A stretch of DNA of 64,000 nt from Notoacmeibacter ruber (GCF_003668555.1 NZ_RCWN01000001.1:1240001-1304000); one strand, 5' to 3'; positions 1 to 15,403 are shown, counted from the first letter of the stretch. Made by a program: numbers and translations. Notes: generated from the letters alone by a model not told the origin.

Positions 1-2
1 GC

Positions 3-3674
<3,672 letters not shown>

Positions 3675-3706
3675 GCAGCATCGCTGGAAGCTTGCAGGAA
3701 AGAAAA

Positions 3707-3735
3707 GGGCCGCATCCTACGATGCGGCCCTTTTT
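3707..3735 (+). terminator. Rho-independent terminator of rpoC
   Basis: A perfect 10-bp GC-rich stem (GGGCCGCATC / GATGCGGCCC) with a CTAC loop is followed by five T residues, starting 33 bases after the rpoC stop. It ends the rpoBC transcript before the convergent small gene. Confidence 0.93.
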
Positions 3736-3817
3736 CGTGATCAGCTGCGGCGGTAGCGGAAATTCAAATCCAGTACCCGTAAACGTGCTTATCGATTCTC
3801 ACTGCCGCTGGCGCGAC

Positions 3818-4111
3818 TCAGTCCTCGTTGTGTTCATCATCATCAACGATGATGATGGCGATCTCGCCTTCGAGCGCACCCTGATAGGCCGAAGCGTGGG
3901 GCTCTTCATCCGGCTCTTCGAGAATCTCGCCGATCTGTTCGAATTCGACTTCTGCAAATCCCTCCTGTTGGAGCGACTGCGCGGCGCGTCGCACCGCGGT
4001 GTCGTCGTCCGGTGCTGAAAGCAGAATATGGACGCGCTCTGCCGCCTCGTCCTTTTCACGCCAGACCCGACCGGTGATGATCTGCACTGTGCTGGATTCG
4101 CCGTCGCTCAT
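3818..4111 (-). CDS. conserved hypothetical acidic protein between rpoC and rpsL
   Basis: A 97-residue soluble, strongly acidic protein with no signal peptide or membrane segment. It starts MSDGESSTVQIITGRVW and ends in an Asp/Glu-rich tail (IIIVDDDEHNED). It lies alone on the minus strand, convergent with rpoC and divergent from rpsL, so the transcription-translation cluster is interrupted by an opposite-strand gene. I recall small unannotated proteins at this locus in other rhizobial genomes, but no function is known to me. The middle part alternates hydrophobic beta-like segments with acidic stretches (VHILLSAPDDDTAVRRAAQSLQQEGF), which resembles a small alpha/beta fold. Real-gene status is inferred from sensible composition, a clean ATG start and the otherwise unoccupied position. 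Confidence 0.75.
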   Translation of the reverse strand: MSDGESSTVQIITGRVWREKDEAAERVHILLSAPDDDTAVRRAAQSLQQEGFAEVEFEQIGEILEEPDEEPHASAYQGALEGEIAIIIVDDDEHNED

Positions 4112-4252
4112 ACGGTTGTTTCCTCATTGTTTGGAGAGTCGTTTCAGGGTTCATGGCAGAACGCATATAGGTTGCGGCAGCGCGATCGCCATGCGACAAA
4201 GACCGCGATGCCCAGCCCGCACTGTGCCACGGAGATTCCTTCGTTTCAGCTG

Positions 4253-4281
4253 TTGACTTGTGCCGATTCCACGGTTACATC
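4253..4281 (+). promoter_or_regulatory. candidate sigma-70 type promoter of the rpsL operon
   Basis: TTGACT at 4253-4258 is followed after 16 bp by TTACAT at 4275-4280. It is the best -35/-10 pair I found in the 434-bp gap upstream of rpsL. The -10 element matches the consensus only partly. If real, transcription would start near 4287, giving a leader of about 260 nucleotides. Confidence 0.4.
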
Positions 4282-4300
4282 GCCAACGTCTGAGCCGATG

Positions 4301-4346
4301 TGAGGTTGTTTTTCGCGGACGACGCGTCCGCTGAAGTGAAACCTCA
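4301..4346 (+). promoter_or_regulatory. two-tier hairpin in the rpsL leader
   Basis: An outer 7-bp stem TGAGGTT (4301-4307) / AACCTCA (4340-4346) encloses a perfect inner 7-bp stem GCGGACG (4315-4321) / CGTCCGC (4325-4331) with an ACG loop, separated by asymmetric internal loops. It sits just downstream of the candidate promoter and far upstream of the rpsL start (4546). No T-run follows, so it is not a terminator; it may be a leader RNA element. The rest of the gap (4112-4545) shows no convincing gene. Confidence 0.45.
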
Positions 4347-4545
4347 AACAGGGTTCGAACAGCGAGCGAAGACATTTTCGTGTTGCAAGAAGGGGTTGGT
4401 CAACCATCCCTTTCCTCTGCGTTTATCGGGGCAAGCCGTGCGAAAGCATAGCACGGCGCAGGCCCCGTTTCGCGCACGTCAATGACTGCTCGGGCCGGGC
4501 CCTCGCAAGGGCGACAGACAAAGAATTTGGAATAGGGAAGGTGAA

Positions 4546-4917
4546 ATGCCGACCATCAACCAGCTAGTCCGCAAGCCGCGCAAAGCGCCCGTTAAGCGCA
4601 ACAAGGTGCCGGCCATGGAGCAGAATCCGCAGAAGCGCGGCGTATGTACGCGCGTCTACACCACCACGCCTAAGAAGCCGAACTCGGCTCTTCGTAAGGT
4701 TGCCAAGATCCGCCTGACCAATGGTTATGAGGTGATCGGCTACATTCCGGGCGAGGGTCATAATCTTCAGGAGCACTCGGTCGTCATGATCCGTGGTGGT
4801 CGCGTGAAGGACCTTCCGGGTGTCCGTTACCACATCATCCGTGGCGTGCTCGACACCCAGGGCGTGAAGGACCGCAGGCAGCGTCGTTCGAAATACGGCG
4901 CCAAGCGTCCGAAGTAA
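4546..4917 (+). CDS. rpsL: 30S ribosomal protein S12 (uS12)
   Basis: Protein of the decoding centre that helps set translational accuracy; 123 residues, full length. The [14 protein letters not shown] segment carries Lys43 and the [10 protein letters not shown] segment carries Lys88 (equivalent to K42 and K87 of the E. coli protein). Both are the wild-type, streptomycin-sensitive form. Asp89, the usual methylthiolation site, is present. A GGGAAGG-type ribosome binding site precedes the ATG. It is the first gene of the str operon, with rpsG 65 bp downstream. Confidence 0.98.
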   Translation: MPTINQLVRKPRKAPVKRNKVPAMEQNPQKRGVCTRVYTTTPKKPNSALRKVAKIRLTNGYEVIGYIPGEGHNLQEHSVVMIRGGRVKDLPGVRYHIIRGVLDTQGVKDRRQRRSKYGAKRPK

Positions 4918-4925
4918 GAGATTGA

Positions 4926-5453
<528 letters not shown>

Positions 5454-5480
5454 TCGGCATCGAATGTACGGAGGTCACTG

Positions 5481-7574
5481 ATGACCCGCGAATATAAAAT
5501 CGAAGATTACCGCAACTTCGGCATCATGGCGCATATCGACGCTGGCAAGACCACGATGACCGAGCGGATCCTGTTCTATACGGGTAAGTCGCACAAGATC
5601 GGTGAAGTGCACGACGGCGCCGCCACCATGGACTGGATGGAGCAGGAGCAGGAGCGTGGCATCACGATTACCTCTGCTGCGACCACCACATTCTGGCAGG
5701 GCCGCGATGGCAAGAAGCGCCGCTTCAACATCATCGACACCCCCGGACACGTGGACTTCACCATTGAAGTCGAGCGTTCGCTTCGTGTGCTCGATGGTGC
5801 TGTCGCCCTGCTGGATGCCAATGCCGGTGTCGAGCCGCAGACCGAAACGGTCTGGCGTCAGGCTGACAAGTATCATGTTCCGCGCATGATCTTCGCCAAC
5901 AAGATGGACAAGACCGGCGCGGATTTCTTCCGTTGCGTCGAGATGGTCAAGTCGCGTCTTGGTGCGAAGCCGGTCGTTCTTCAGCTGCCGATCGGCGCCG
6001 AAAATGATTTTGCCGGCGTTGTTGACCTTATCGAGATGAACGCTCTGATCTGGAAGTCCGAGAACCTCGGAGCCGATTGGGATGTCGTCGAGATTCCGGA
6101 CGATCTGAAGGCTCAGGCCGAAGAGTATCGCGAGATGCTGATCGAGGCGGTCTGCGAAATCGATGACGAGTGGACAGAGAAGTATTTGGAAGGCGAAATG
6201 CCTGACAACGACACGATCCGCGCTCTCATCCGCAAGGGTACGCTGTCGGTCGATTTCTTCCCGATGATGTGCGGCACCGCATTCAAGAACAAGGGCGTTC
6301 AGCCCCTTCTGAACGCTGTCGTTGACTATCTTCCGTCTCCGGTTGAGGTTCGCGCCATCAAGGGTGTCGATCCCAAGACCGATGAGGAGATGGTTCGCAA
6401 GTCATCCGACGACGAGCCGCTTTCGATGCTCGCCTTCAAGATCATGAACGACCCGTTCGTTGGCTCGCTGACCTTCGCTCGTGTCTATTCCGGCGTCCTG
6501 AACAAGGGCTCCGGCGTCATGAACACGGTCAAGCAGAACCGTGAGCGTATCGGCCGCATGCTGCAGATGCACTCCAACAGCCGCTCCGACATCGAGGTCG
6601 CTTATGCTGGTGACATCGTTGCTTTGGCTGGCCTGAAGGACACGACCACGGGCGATACGCTTTGCGATCCGCTGAAGCCGGTCATTCTCGAGCGTATGGA
6701 ATTCCCCGATCCGGTCATCCAGATCGCGATCGAGCCGAAGACCAAGGCCGACCAGGAAAAGATGGGCGTGGCTCTCAACCGCCTTGCCGCTGAGGATCCG
6801 TCCTTCCGCGTCAAGAGCGACGAGGAAAGCGGTCAGACGATCATCGCAGGCATGGGCGAGCTCCACCTTGATATTCTCGTCGATCGCATGAAGCGCGAGT
6901 TCAAGGTCGAGGCCAATGTCGGCGCGCCGCAGGTGGCTTATCGCGAGACGATCACCAAGGCTGCGGATATCGATTACACCCACAAGAAGCAGTCGGGTGG
7001 TTCGGGCCAGTTCGCCCGCGTCAAGATCACTTTCGAGCCGAACCCCGAGGGCGAGGATTTCGTTTTCGAATCCAAGATCGTCGGCGGCAACGTCCCGAAA
7101 GAGTACATTCCGGGCGTCCAGAAGGGCATCGAAAGTGTTCTGTCTTCCGGTCCGGTTGCTGGCTTCCCGATGCTCGGCGTTAAAGCAACGTTGACCGATG
7201 GCGCCTTCCACGATGTCGACTCCTCGGTTCTGGCCTTCGAGATTGCGGCGCGCGCCGCATTCCGCGAAGGCGCTCAGAAGGCTGGCGCACAGCTTCTCGA
7301 GCCGATCATGAAGGTCGAAGTCGTGACACCGGAAGACTATATGGGTGACGTGATCGGCGATCTAAACAGCCGTCGCGGTCAGATTCAGGGCACGGAAAGC
7401 CGCGGTATCGTTCAGGTGATTAATGCCTACGTACCGCTGGCCAACATGTTCAAATACGTTGACAGCCTGCGCTCGTCGACGCAGGGACGCGCCCAGTACA
7501 CCATGCATTTTGATCACTACGAGCCCGTTCCTTCGAACGTCGCTCAGGAAATCCAGGCGAAATACGCTTCGTAA
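5481..7574 (+). CDS. fusA: elongation factor G
   Basis: GTPase that drives translocation of tRNA and mRNA on the ribosome, and acts with RRF in recycling. 697 residues, full length. The G1 loop AHIDAGKTT is near residue 17, followed by the switch I region [11 protein letters not shown], the G3 motif DTPGHVDF and the G4 motif NKMD. Domains II-V follow, including the conserved [14 protein letters not shown] segment of domain IV. A GGAGGT ribosome binding site lies just before the ATG. It is third in the str operon, upstream of tuf. Confidence 0.99.
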   Translation: MTREYKIEDYRNFGIMAHIDAGKTTMTERILFYTGKSHKIGEVHDGAATMDWMEQEQERGITITSAATTTFWQGRDGKKRRFNIIDTPGHVDFTIEVERSLRVLDGAVALLDANAGVEPQTETVWRQADKYHVPRMIFANKMDKTGADFFRCVEMVKSRLGAKPVVLQLPIGAENDFAGVVDLIEMNALIWKSENLGADWDVVEIPDDLKAQAEEYREMLIEAVCEIDDEWTEKYLEGEMPDNDTIRALIRKGTLSVDFFPMMCGTAFKNKGVQPLLNAVVDYLPSPVEVRAIKGVDPKTDEEMVRKSSDDEPLSMLAFKIMNDPFVGSLTFARVYSGVLNKGSGVMNTVKQNRERIGRMLQMHSNSRSDIEVAYAGDIVALAGLKDTTTGDTLCDPLKPVILERMEFPDPVIQIAIEPKTKADQEKMGVALNRLAAEDPSFRVKSDEESGQTIIAGMGELHLDILVDRMKREFKVEANVGAPQVAYRETITKAADIDYTHKKQSGGSGQFARVKITFEPNPEGEDFVFESKIVGGNVPKEYIPGVQKGIESVLSSGPVAGFPMLGVKATLTDGAFHDVDSSVLAFEIAARAAFREGAQKAGAQLLEPIMKVEVVTPEDYMGDVIGDLNSRRGQIQGTESRGIVQVINAYVPLANMFKYVDSLRSSTQGRAQYTMHFDHYEPVPSNVAQEIQAKYAS

Positions 7575-7600
7575 GATCAAACGAAACGACAACTGAATTC

Positions 7601-7615
7601 GGCTGCGATGCAGCC
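7601..7615 (+). other. intercistronic hairpin between fusA and tuf
   Basis: Perfect 6-bp stem GGCTGC / GCAGCC with a GAT loop, placed 24 bases before the tuf start and without a T-run. It could affect tuf translation or mark an RNA processing site. Confidence 0.4.
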
Positions 7616-7638
7616 AGTGAATTGAATGGAGGCCTCAT

Positions 7639-8814
<1,176 letters not shown>

Positions 8815-8828
8815 GCCTGTTTTCGGCG

Positions 8829-8848
8829 GCGGGCGGACACCCGCCCGT
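8829..8848 (+). other. GC-rich hairpin between tuf and rpsJ
   Basis: Stem centred on GGGCGG (8831-8836) / CCGCCC (8841-8846) with an ACAC loop, extended by C-G and G-T pairs. No T-run follows. It lies between the str-type genes and the S10-type genes, so it may be a processing or attenuation element rather than a full terminator. Confidence 0.4.
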
Positions 8849-8873
8849 CACCACCGAATAAGGAATGTCTTTC

Positions 8874-9182
8874 ATGAACGGACAGAACATCAGGATCCGC
8901 CTCAAGGCGTTCGATCACCGCATCCTGGACACGTCGACGCGCGAAATCGTTTCGACGGCCAAGCGGACCGGCGCCAATGTACGCGGCCCGATACCGCTTC
9001 CGACGCGGATCGAGAAGTTCACGGTCAACCGTGGTCCGCACATCGACAAGAAGAGCCGCGAACAGTTCGAGATGCGCACGCATAAGCGTCTTCTCGACAT
9101 CGTGGATCCGACCCCGCAGACCGTCGATGCGCTGATGAAACTCGATCTGGCCGCCGGCGTGGATGTCGAGATTAAGCTCTAA
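8874..9182 (+). CDS. rpsJ: 30S ribosomal protein S10 (uS10)
   Basis: Small-subunit head protein that also acts as NusE in transcription antitermination with NusB. 102 residues starting [15 protein letters not shown], the usual alphaproteobacterial start. An in-frame ATG three codons earlier (8865) is less likely because the AAGGA ribosome binding site (8860-8864) directly abuts it, whereas it is 9 bp from 8874. First gene of the S10 block. Confidence 0.97.
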   Translation: MNGQNIRIRLKAFDHRILDTSTREIVSTAKRTGANVRGPIPLPTRIEKFTVNRGPHIDKKSREQFEMRTHKRLLDIVDPTPQTVDALMKLDLAAGVDVEIKL

Positions 9183-9193
9183 GGAGCTTTCAT

Positions 9194-9211
9194 GACTGTC
9201 GCATGACAGTC
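9194..9211 (+). other. hairpin between rpsJ and rplC
   Basis: Perfect 7-bp inverted repeat GACTGTC / GACAGTC with a GCAT loop in the 95-bp gap before rplC. No T-run follows. It is a possible regulatory or processing structure of the S10 transcript. Confidence 0.4.
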
Positions 9212-9277
9212 CTCTGAAACGAATTCGCGAACACCGAAAGAATGGTTGTACCGCGAGAGAATGTAAGGATTGAACCG

Positions 9278-10003
9278 ATGCGTTCAGGTGTCATTGCACA
9301 AAAGCTGGGCATGACCCGTGTCTATAATGAGGCGGGCGAGCATGTGCCGGTGACCGTTCTCCGGATGGAGAATTGTCAGGTTGTCGCGCAGCGCACCACG
9401 GATAGGAACGGTTACACCGCCGTTCAGCTCGGCGTTGGCTTGCGCAAGGTGAAGAATGTTGCGAAGGCCCAGCGCGGCCAGTTCGCTCAGGCTTCTGTCG
9501 AGCCGAAAGCCAAGCTCTGTGAATTCCGGGTTTCCGAAGACAATTTGATCGATATCGGAGCGGAGATCACGGCCGAGCATTTCGTGCCCGGTCAGCTAGT
9601 CGACGTTGCCGGTGTCACGATCGGTAAAGGCTTTGCCGGTGTCATGAAGCGCCACAACTTCGGTGGTGGCCGGGCGACACACGGTAACTCGGTCAGCCAC
9701 CGTTCGCACGGTTCGACCGGTCAGTGTCAGGATCCAGGCAAGGTCTTCAAGAACAAGAAGATGGCTGGTCATATGGGCCAGACTCGTGTCACCACTCAGA
9801 ACCTGCAGATCGTGTCGACGGACGTCGACCGTGGTCTGATCCTGGTTCGCGGTGCCGTTCCTGGCTCCAAGGGCGCCTGGATCGAAGTTCGCGACGCGGT
9901 CAAGAGCAATCTTCCCGACAATGCGCCGAAGCCGGCCGCCATTCGTGGCAACGGTTCTGCCGCCGCTGAGGCCGAAGCCCCGGCGACCGAAGGAGCGGAA
10001 TGA
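9278..10003 (+). CDS. rplC: 50S ribosomal protein L3 (uL3)
   Basis: 23S rRNA-binding protein near the peptidyl transferase centre and an early assembly protein; 241 residues. The start at 9278 ([17 protein letters not shown]) is preferred over an in-frame ATG at 9242, because an AAGGA site lies about 9 bp before it and the 12 extra residues are not typical of L3. The conserved loop ([21 protein letters not shown], then KKMAGHMG) is intact. The Ala/Glu-rich C-terminal tail is common in alphaproteobacterial L3. Confidence 0.97.
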   Translation: MRSGVIAQKLGMTRVYNEAGEHVPVTVLRMENCQVVAQRTTDRNGYTAVQLGVGLRKVKNVAKAQRGQFAQASVEPKAKLCEFRVSEDNLIDIGAEITAEHFVPGQLVDVAGVTIGKGFAGVMKRHNFGGGRATHGNSVSHRSHGSTGQCQDPGKVFKNKKMAGHMGQTRVTTQNLQIVSTDVDRGLILVRGAVPGSKGAWIEVRDAVKSNLPDNAPKPAAIRGNGSAAAEAEAPATEGAE

Positions 10004-10623
10004 TGGACGTCAAGGTCAACACGATTGCCGGTGAAGAAGCCGGTACGATTTCGCTCGACGATGCGATCTTTGGCCTGGAGCCGCGTGACGATATCCTTTA
10101 CCGGGTCGTTCGCTGGCAGCGCGCCAAGAAGCAGCAGGGCACGCATAAGGCGCTTCAGCGTAGCGAGATTTCTCGCACTGGCGCCAAGATGTATCGCCAG
10201 AAGGGTACGGGCCGCGCCCGTCATTCTTCGGCACGTGCTCCGCAGTTCCGCGGCGGTGGCAAGGCACACGGACCCGTTGTCCGTAGCCATGCCCACGATC
10301 TTCCGAAGAAGGTTCGCGCTCTCGGTCTGAAGCATGCGCTTTCGGCCAAGGCGAAAAGCGACAGCCTGATCGTCGTCGACGAGTTGAAGATCTCGGAAGC
10401 CAAGACCAAGGCGCTTCTCGGCTCCTTCGGCAAGCTTGGCATCAACGATGCGCTCTTCATCGGTGGCGCGGAAGTGGATCAGGGTTTCGCCCGCGCCGCT
10501 TCCAACATCCCTCACGTGGACGTGCTGCCGGTTCAGGGCATCAATGTTTACGACATTCTGCGTCGCGGAAAGCTCGTTCTTTCCCGTGCGGCTGTCGAAG
10601 CTCTCGAGGAGCGGTTCAAATGA
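10003..10623 (+). CDS. rplD: 50S ribosomal protein L4 (uL4)
   Basis: Lines the peptide exit tunnel; in E. coli it also autoregulates the S10 operon. The Arg/Gly-rich tunnel loop ([20 protein letters not shown]) is present near residue 60. Two adjacent ATG codons (10000 and 10003) follow an AGGAG site. The second has the better spacing (7 bp) and gives 206 residues. The gene overlaps the rplC stop, indicating translational coupling. Confidence 0.97.
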   Translation: MDVKVNTIAGEEAGTISLDDAIFGLEPRDDILYRVVRWQRAKKQQGTHKALQRSEISRTGAKMYRQKGTGRARHSSARAPQFRGGGKAHGPVVRSHAHDLPKKVRALGLKHALSAKAKSDSLIVVDELKISEAKTKALLGSFGKLGINDALFIGGAEVDQGFARAASNIPHVDVLPVQGINVYDILRRGKLVLSRAAVEALEERFK

Positions 10624-10913
10624 GCGATCTCAGCCACTACGACGTCATCGTCAGCCCGGTCATTACCGAGAAGTCGACGATGGCTTCGGAAAACAATCAG
10701 GTGGTCTTCAACGTTGCCAAGACCGCTACGAAGCCGGAAATCAAAGCTGCCGTCGAGACCCTCTTCGGCGTCAAGGTGACCGGTGTGAATACTCTTGTCC
10801 GTAAGGGCAAGGTCAAGCGCTTCCGCGGCCGGATCGGCCGTCAGAGCGACGTCAAGAAGGCAATCGTGACGCTAGCGGATGGTCAGTCCATCGACGTCAC
10901 GAGTGGCCTTTGA
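10620..10913 (+). CDS. rplW: 50S ribosomal protein L23 (uL23)
   Basis: Protein at the tunnel exit and docking site for trigger factor and SRP; 97 residues. The typical start is [20 protein letters not shown], with the rRNA-binding loop [17 protein letters not shown]. The ATG overlaps the rplD stop by 4 bp. Confidence 0.97.
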   Translation: MSDLSHYDVIVSPVITEKSTMASENNQVVFNVAKTATKPEIKAAVETLFGVKVTGVNTLVRKGKVKRFRGRIGRQSDVKKAIVTLADGQSIDVTSGL

Positions 10914-10937
10914 TCGAGCCGGAAGGACGAGTAGACA

Positions 10938-11774
10938 ATGGCACTGAAGACATTCAATCCGGTTACGCCGAGCCTGCGCCAGCTGGTGCTGGTCGATCGG
11001 GAGGGCCTCCACAAAGGCAAGCCCGTAAAGGCGCTGACCGAAGGCCTCACCAAGAGTGGCGGCCGTAACAATAATGGCCGCGTCACCGCCCGTTATATCG
11101 GTGGCGGTCACAAACGGACCTACCGTCGCATCGATTTCAAGCGTCGCAAGTTCGGCGTTGAAGCAACCGTCGAGCGGCTGGAATATGATCCGAACCGGAC
11201 CGCGTTCATCGCGTTGATCCGCTATGAGGACGACGAGCTGTCCTACATTCTGGCGCCGCAGCGCCTGGCTGTCGGCGACAAGGTGATGGCCGCGGACAAG
11301 GCGATCGACGTCAAGCCCGGCAACACCATGCCTCTTGAGCGTATGCCGGTTGGTACGATCGTCCATAATGTCGAGATGAAAATCGGCAAGGGCGGACAGA
11401 TTGCCCGTTCGGCAGGCGCTTATGCACAGCTCGTGGGCCGTGACTCCGGCATGGCGATCCTTCGCCTGAATTCCGGCGAACAGCGTCTCGTTCACGGCGG
11501 CTGCCTGGCTACGGTCGGCGCGGTCTCCAATCCGGACCACGCCAATATCAATCTTGGCAAGGCCGGTCGTAAGCGCTGGCTCGGTAAAACACCGCATGTT
11601 CGCGGCGTTGTGATGAACCCGGTCGACCACCCCCACGGTGGTGGTGAAGGTCGGACCTCCGGTGGCCGTCATCCGGTCACGCCGTGGGGCAAGCCGACCA
11701 AGGGCAAGCGCACCCGTTCGAACAAGTCGACCGACAAATACATCATGCGTTCGCGCCATGCGCGTAAGAAGTAA
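10938..11774 (+). CDS. rplB: 50S ribosomal protein L2 (uL2)
   Basis: Essential for subunit association and the peptidyl transferase centre; 278 residues. The conserved [19 protein letters not shown] block is near the N-terminus. The C-terminal motif [16 protein letters not shown] contains the highly conserved histidine needed for activity. Lies 24 bp after rplW and 15 bp before rpsS. Confidence 0.98.
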   Translation: MALKTFNPVTPSLRQLVLVDREGLHKGKPVKALTEGLTKSGGRNNNGRVTARYIGGGHKRTYRRIDFKRRKFGVEATVERLEYDPNRTAFIALIRYEDDELSYILAPQRLAVGDKVMAADKAIDVKPGNTMPLERMPVGTIVHNVEMKIGKGGQIARSAGAYAQLVGRDSGMAILRLNSGEQRLVHGGCLATVGAVSNPDHANINLGKAGRKRWLGKTPHVRGVVMNPVDHPHGGGEGRTSGGRHPVTPWGKPTKGKRTRSNKSTDKYIMRSRHARKK

Positions 11775-11789
11775 AGGAAGGGCAGCCTA

Positions 11790-12068
11790 GTGACCCGTTC
11801 AGTCTGGAAAGGCCCGTTTGTCGACGGCTACCTCCTGAAGAAGGCCGACAAGGTCCGTGAAGGTGGTCGTAACGAGGTGATCAAGACCTGGAGCCGTCGC
11901 TCCACGATCCTGCCGCAGTTCGTCGGCCTCACCTTCGGCGTCTATAACGGCCAGAAGCACATCCCGGTTTCCGTGTCCGAAGATATGGTCGGCCACAAGC
12001 TCGGCGAATTCTCGCCGACGCGGACCTATTACGGCCACGGCGCCGACAAGAAGGCGAGAAGGAAGTAA
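11790..12068 (+). CDS. rpsS: 30S ribosomal protein S19 (uS19)
   Basis: Forms a complex with S13 at the head of the 30S subunit and contacts the A-site tRNA. 92 residues with start [16 protein letters not shown] and the conserved [15 protein letters not shown] end. It uses a GTG start codon, with a GGAAGGG site upstream, and is separated from rplV by only 2 bp. Confidence 0.97.
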   Translation: MTRSVWKGPFVDGYLLKKADKVREGGRNEVIKTWSRRSTILPQFVGLTFGVYNGQKHIPVSVSEDMVGHKLGEFSPTRTYYGHGADKKARRK

Positions 12069-12070
12069 TC

Positions 12071-12454
12071 ATGGGTAAGGCCAAGGCCCCACGCCGCCTG
12101 GCGGATAATGAGGCGCGCGCGGTCACACGCACAATTCGTGTGAGCCCGCAGAAGCTTAACCTTGTTGCTGCCATGATTCGCGGTAAGAAGGCGCAGACAG
12201 CGCTCGCCGATCTGGAATTTTCGCGCAAGCGCATCGCCGGCACGGTCAAGAAGACGCTGGAAAGCGCCATCGCCAATGCCGAGAACAATCATGATCTGGA
12301 CGTCGACGCTCTCGTCGTTGCGGAAGCTTTTGTCGGCAAGTCGATTGTCATGAAGCGTTTCCACGCTCGTGGCCGCGGTCGTGCCAGCCGGATCGAAAAA
12401 CCGTTCTCGCATCTGACGATCGTCGTGCGCGAAGTCGAAGAGGAGACGGCCTGA
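12071..12454 (+). CDS. rplV: 50S ribosomal protein L22 (uL22)
   Basis: Contacts all 23S domains and forms part of the exit tunnel; 127 residues. The tunnel beta-hairpin [21 protein letters not shown] is intact, with no insertion or deletion suggesting macrolide resistance. The stop overlaps the rpsC start by one base. Confidence 0.97.
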   Translation: MGKAKAPRRLADNEARAVTRTIRVSPQKLNLVAAMIRGKKAQTALADLEFSRKRIAGTVKKTLESAIANAENNHDLDVDALVVAEAFVGKSIVMKRFHARGRGRASRIEKPFSHLTIVVREVEEETA

Positions 12455-13161
12455 TGGGTCACAAGATCAATCCTGTCGGGCTGCGCCTCGGCATCAACAA
12501 GACGTGGGACAGTCGCTGGTTCGCCGCTTCTGGCGAATATGCGGAACTGCTCCACGAGGACATCAAGATCCGGACCTATCTTGAGAAGGAGCTGAAGCAG
12601 GCTGCTGTCTCCAAGGTCGTGATCGAACGTCCGCACAAGAAGTGCCGCATTACTATTCATGCTGCTCGTCCGGGTCTCATCATTGGGAAGAAGGGCGCCG
12701 ACATTGAGAAGCTGCGTCGTAAGCTTTCGGAAATGACCGATAGCGACGTGCACCTCAATATTGTTGAAGTCCGTAAGCCTGAAGTCGATGCCACGCTGGT
12801 CGCTCAGTCGATCGCACAGCAGCTTGAGCGCCGCGTTGCGTTCCGGCGTGCTATGAAGCGTGCCGTTCAGAGCGCAATGCGCCTCGGAGCGGAAGGCATT
12901 CGTATCAATTGCGGCGGCCGTCTCGGTGGCGCCGAGATCGCTCGTACCGAGTGGTATCGCGAAGGCCGGGTTCCGCTGCATACGCTGCGCGCTGATGTCG
13001 ATTACGGCACGGCCGAAGCTGAAACCGCTTACGGTATATGCGGTGTGAAGGTCTGGATTTTCAAGGGCGAGATCCTTGAGCACGATCCGATGGCCTCTGA
13101 ACGCCGTGCGACCGAAGGTGACAACAAGGGTGGCGGTGGCCGCCGCCGCGAGAACGCCTGA
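12454..13161 (+). CDS. rpsC: 30S ribosomal protein S3 (uS3)
   Basis: mRNA-entry protein with helicase-like function together with S4 and S5; 235 residues. The KH domain is visible ([19 protein letters not shown]), followed by the S3 C-terminal domain ([20 protein letters not shown]). The C-terminal tail is Gly/Arg-rich ([10 protein letters not shown]). The start overlaps the rplV stop. Confidence 0.98.
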   Translation: MGHKINPVGLRLGINKTWDSRWFAASGEYAELLHEDIKIRTYLEKELKQAAVSKVVIERPHKKCRITIHAARPGLIIGKKGADIEKLRRKLSEMTDSDVHLNIVEVRKPEVDATLVAQSIAQQLERRVAFRRAMKRAVQSAMRLGAEGIRINCGGRLGGAEIARTEWYREGRVPLHTLRADVDYGTAEAETAYGICGVKVWIFKGEILEHDPMASERRATEGDNKGGGGRRRENA

Positions 13162-13195
13162 GCGGCGCCCCGCTGAACGATTGGAGTAAAGACCG

Positions 13196-13609
13196 ATGCT
13201 GCAGCCGAAGCGCACGAAGTATCGCAAACAGTTTAAGGGCCGTATCAGCAACCGTGCCAAGGGTGGCGCAGCGCTGAATTTCGGTTCCTACGGTATCAAG
13301 GCTCTCGAGCCGGAACGCGTCACTGCGCGTCAGATCGAAGCCGCCCGCCGTGCCATCACCCGCCATATGAAGCGCCAGGGCCGCGTCTGGATCCGTATTT
13401 TCCCGGATCTGCCCGTGACCTCCAAGCCGACTGAAGTGCGTATGGGTAAGGGCAAGGGCTCCGTTGATTATTGGGCCGCCCGCGTTTCACCGGGTCGCAT
13501 CATGTTCGAGATCGACGGTGTCAACGAAGAAATCGCGCGCGAAGCGCTTCGTCTCGGCGCGGCCAAGCTGCCCGTCAAGACGCGCTTCGTGCAGCGCATC
13601 GCCGAATAA
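13196..13609 (+). CDS. rplP: 50S ribosomal protein L16 (uL16)
   Basis: Organises the A-site and tRNA-binding region of the 50S subunit; 137 residues. It starts [16 protein letters not shown] and has the conserved [15 protein letters not shown] segment. Lies 34 bp after rpsC, with a TTGGAGTAAA-type site before the ATG. Confidence 0.98.
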   Translation: MLQPKRTKYRKQFKGRISNRAKGGAALNFGSYGIKALEPERVTARQIEAARRAITRHMKRQGRVWIRIFPDLPVTSKPTEVRMGKGKGSVDYWAARVSPGRIMFEIDGVNEEIAREALRLGAAKLPVKTRFVQRIAE

Positions 13610-13625
13610 GAGGAGCGCTAGCGCC

Positions 13626-13826
13626 ATGAAAGCCGCCGACGTCCGGGCGATGAGCCCCGACCAGCTGAACGACAAGCTTGCGGAGCTGAAGAAAGAGCAG
13701 TTCAACCTGCGCTTTCAGGCCGCCAGCGGTCAGCTGGAAAAGACCGATCGCGTACGCACCGTGCGTCGTGATATCGCCCGAATCAAAACAATTGCCCGCC
13801 AGAAGGCGGCCGAAAACAAGGGCTGA
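13626..13826 (+). CDS. rpmC: 50S ribosomal protein L29 (uL29)
   Basis: Small helical protein at the tunnel exit; 66 residues, starting [16 protein letters not shown] with a GAGGAG site upstream. Two long helices are evident ([19 protein letters not shown] and [17 protein letters not shown]). In-frame codons upstream of 13626 overlap rplP and are not coding. Confidence 0.96.
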   Translation: MKAADVRAMSPDQLNDKLAELKKEQFNLRFQAASGQLEKTDRVRTVRRDIARIKTIARQKAAENKG

Positions 13827-13831
13827 GAGAT

Positions 13832-14074
13832 ATGCCAAAGCGCATCCTTCAGGGCACTGTGGTGTCAGACAAGAACGACAAGACCGTTGTCGTCCGCGTC
13901 GAACGCCGCTTCACCCATCCGCTGTTCAAGAAGACGGTCCGCTCGACCAAGAAGTATAAGGCGCACGACGAGTCCAATGCCTGCAAGGTAGGAGACCGCG
14001 TGCTGATCCAGGAGAGCCGGCCAATTTCGAAGGACAAGAACTGGGTCGTCGTGAATGACGCTCAGCAGGCCTGA
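13832..14074 (+). CDS. rpsQ: 30S ribosomal protein S17 (uS17)
   Basis: Primary 16S rRNA-binding protein of OB-fold type; 80 residues starting [18 protein letters not shown], with the conserved [22 protein letters not shown] block. It follows rpmC by 5 bp. An 89-bp gap with a hairpin separates it from rplN. Confidence 0.97.
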   Translation: MPKRILQGTVVSDKNDKTVVVRVERRFTHPLFKKTVRSTKKYKAHDESNACKVGDRVLIQESRPISKDKNWVVVNDAQQA

Positions 14075-14109
14075 TTCGGAACAGGTCGTTCAACTTTTGA
14101 ATATCAATC

Positions 14110-14146
14110 ATTGGGGGCAGGGCGGTCCCGTCCGGTCCCCCGCAAT
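14110..14146 (+). terminator. terminator-like hairpin between rpsQ and rplN
   Basis: The arms ATTGGGGG (from 14110) and CCCCCGCAAT (to 14146) pair with one bulged G, and TTTTG overlaps the 3' end. Internal GGGCGG/CCGTCC-like sequence can add pairs. It could act as a partial attenuator within the ribosomal operon. Confidence 0.35.
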
Positions 14147-14163
14147 TTTGAAGGCGGTCAGTC

Positions 14164-14532
14164 ATGATTCAGATGCAGACTAACCTCGACGTCGCCGATA
14201 ATTCGGGCGCCCGCCGGGTCCAGTGCATCAAGGTGCTGGGCGGCTCCAAGCGGAAATACGCTTCGGTGGGCGACATCATTGTCGTCTCCGTCAAGGAAGC
14301 CATTCCGCGTGGCCGAGTAAAGAAGGGTGATGTGATGAAGGCGGTCGTGGTTCGCACGGCCAAGGACATCCGTCGTCCGGACGGCAGCGTCATTCGCTTC
14401 GATAAGAACGCCGCTGTTCTTGTCGATAATAAAAAAGAGCCCGTCGGCACCCGTATCTTCGGACCGGTTCCGCGCGAACTTCGCGCCAAGAGCCACATGA
14501 AGATCATTTCGCTGGCTCCGGAAGTGCTCTGA
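14164..14532 (+). CDS. rplN: 50S ribosomal protein L14 (uL14)
   Basis: Forms an intersubunit bridge and binds the silencing factor RsfS in other bacteria; 122 residues, standard length. It begins [17 protein letters not shown], with the conserved end [23 protein letters not shown] partly visible. Only 12 bp separate it from rplX. Confidence 0.98.
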   Translation: MIQMQTNLDVADNSGARRVQCIKVLGGSKRKYASVGDIIVVSVKEAIPRGRVKKGDVMKAVVVRTAKDIRRPDGSVIRFDKNAAVLVDNKKEPVGTRIFGPVPRELRAKSHMKIISLAPEVL

Positions 14533-14544
14533 GGAGAACGGACC

Positions 14545-14853
14545 ATGCAGAAGATTCGCAAAGGCGATAAGGTCATGGTGCTGACTGGCAAGGACAAGGG
14601 CCGTACCGGCGAAGTCCTGGAAGTCAGACCGAAGGATGATCGCGCATTGGTGCGTGGCATCAACATGATCAAGCGCCATCAGCGTCAGACACAGACGCAG
14701 GAAGCCGGCATCGTTGCAAAGGAAGCAGCGATCCATCTGTCCAACCTGGCCCTTGTCGACAAGGACGGAAAGCCGACCCGCGTCGGTTTCGATGTTCGTG
14801 ATGGCAAGAAGGTCCGCATTGCCAAAAGTTCGGGAGAAGTGATCGATGGCTGA
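14545..14853 (+). CDS. rplX: 50S ribosomal protein L24 (uL24)
   Basis: Assembly-initiator protein with a KOW motif ([19 protein letters not shown]) at the N-terminus; 102 residues. The ATG follows a GAGGAGAA site. The 3' end overlaps rplE by 8 bp, suggesting coupling. Confidence 0.97.
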   Translation: MQKIRKGDKVMVLTGKDKGRTGEVLEVRPKDDRALVRGINMIKRHQRQTQTQEAGIVAKEAAIHLSNLALVDKDGKPTRVGFDVRDGKKVRIAKSSGEVIDG

Positions 14854-15403
14854 GGCAAATTACGCGCCGCGGCTGAAGTCTCAGTACGACGACACGATCC
14901 GCGGTCTCATGACCGAACAGTTCGGCTACAAGAACCAGCACGAAGTGCCTCGGCTCGAGAAGATCGTTCTGAATATGGGTGTCGGCGAGGCGACTGCCGA
15001 TTCCAAGAAGCCGAGCATCGCTGCCGATGATCTGGCGCTCATTTCGGGTCAAAAGCCCGTCGTGACCCGAGCTCGCAACTCGATTGCCGGCTTCAAGGTC
15101 CGTGAAGGCATGCCGATCGGCGCGAAGGTCACGCTTCGGCGTGAGCGCATGTATGAGTTTCTTGACCGCCTGATCACGATCGCGCTACCGCGCGTTCGCG
15201 ACTTCCGCGGCTTGAATCCCAAGAGCTTCGACGGTCGTGGCAACTTTGCCATGGGCCTGAAGGAGCATATCGTCTTCCCCGAGATCAATTACGACAAGGT
15301 CGACCAGATCTGGGGCATGGACATCATCGTCTGCACGACCGCCAAGACGGATGATGAAGCGCGCGAACTTCTGCGTGGCTTCAACTTCCCCTTCCGGCAG
15401 TAA
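14846..15403 (+). CDS. rplE: 50S ribosomal protein L5 (uL5)
   Basis: 5S rRNA-binding protein of the central protuberance that contacts P-site tRNA; 185 residues. Typical blocks include [15 protein letters not shown] and the C-terminal [20 protein letters not shown]. It starts inside rplX and ends 23 bp before rpsN. Confidence 0.98.
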   Translation: MAEANYAPRLKSQYDDTIRGLMTEQFGYKNQHEVPRLEKIVLNMGVGEATADSKKPSIAADDLALISGQKPVVTRARNSIAGFKVREGMPIGAKVTLRRERMYEFLDRLITIALPRVRDFRGLNPKSFDGRGNFAMGLKEHIVFPEINYDKVDQIWGMDIIVCTTAKTDDEARELLRGFNFPFRQ

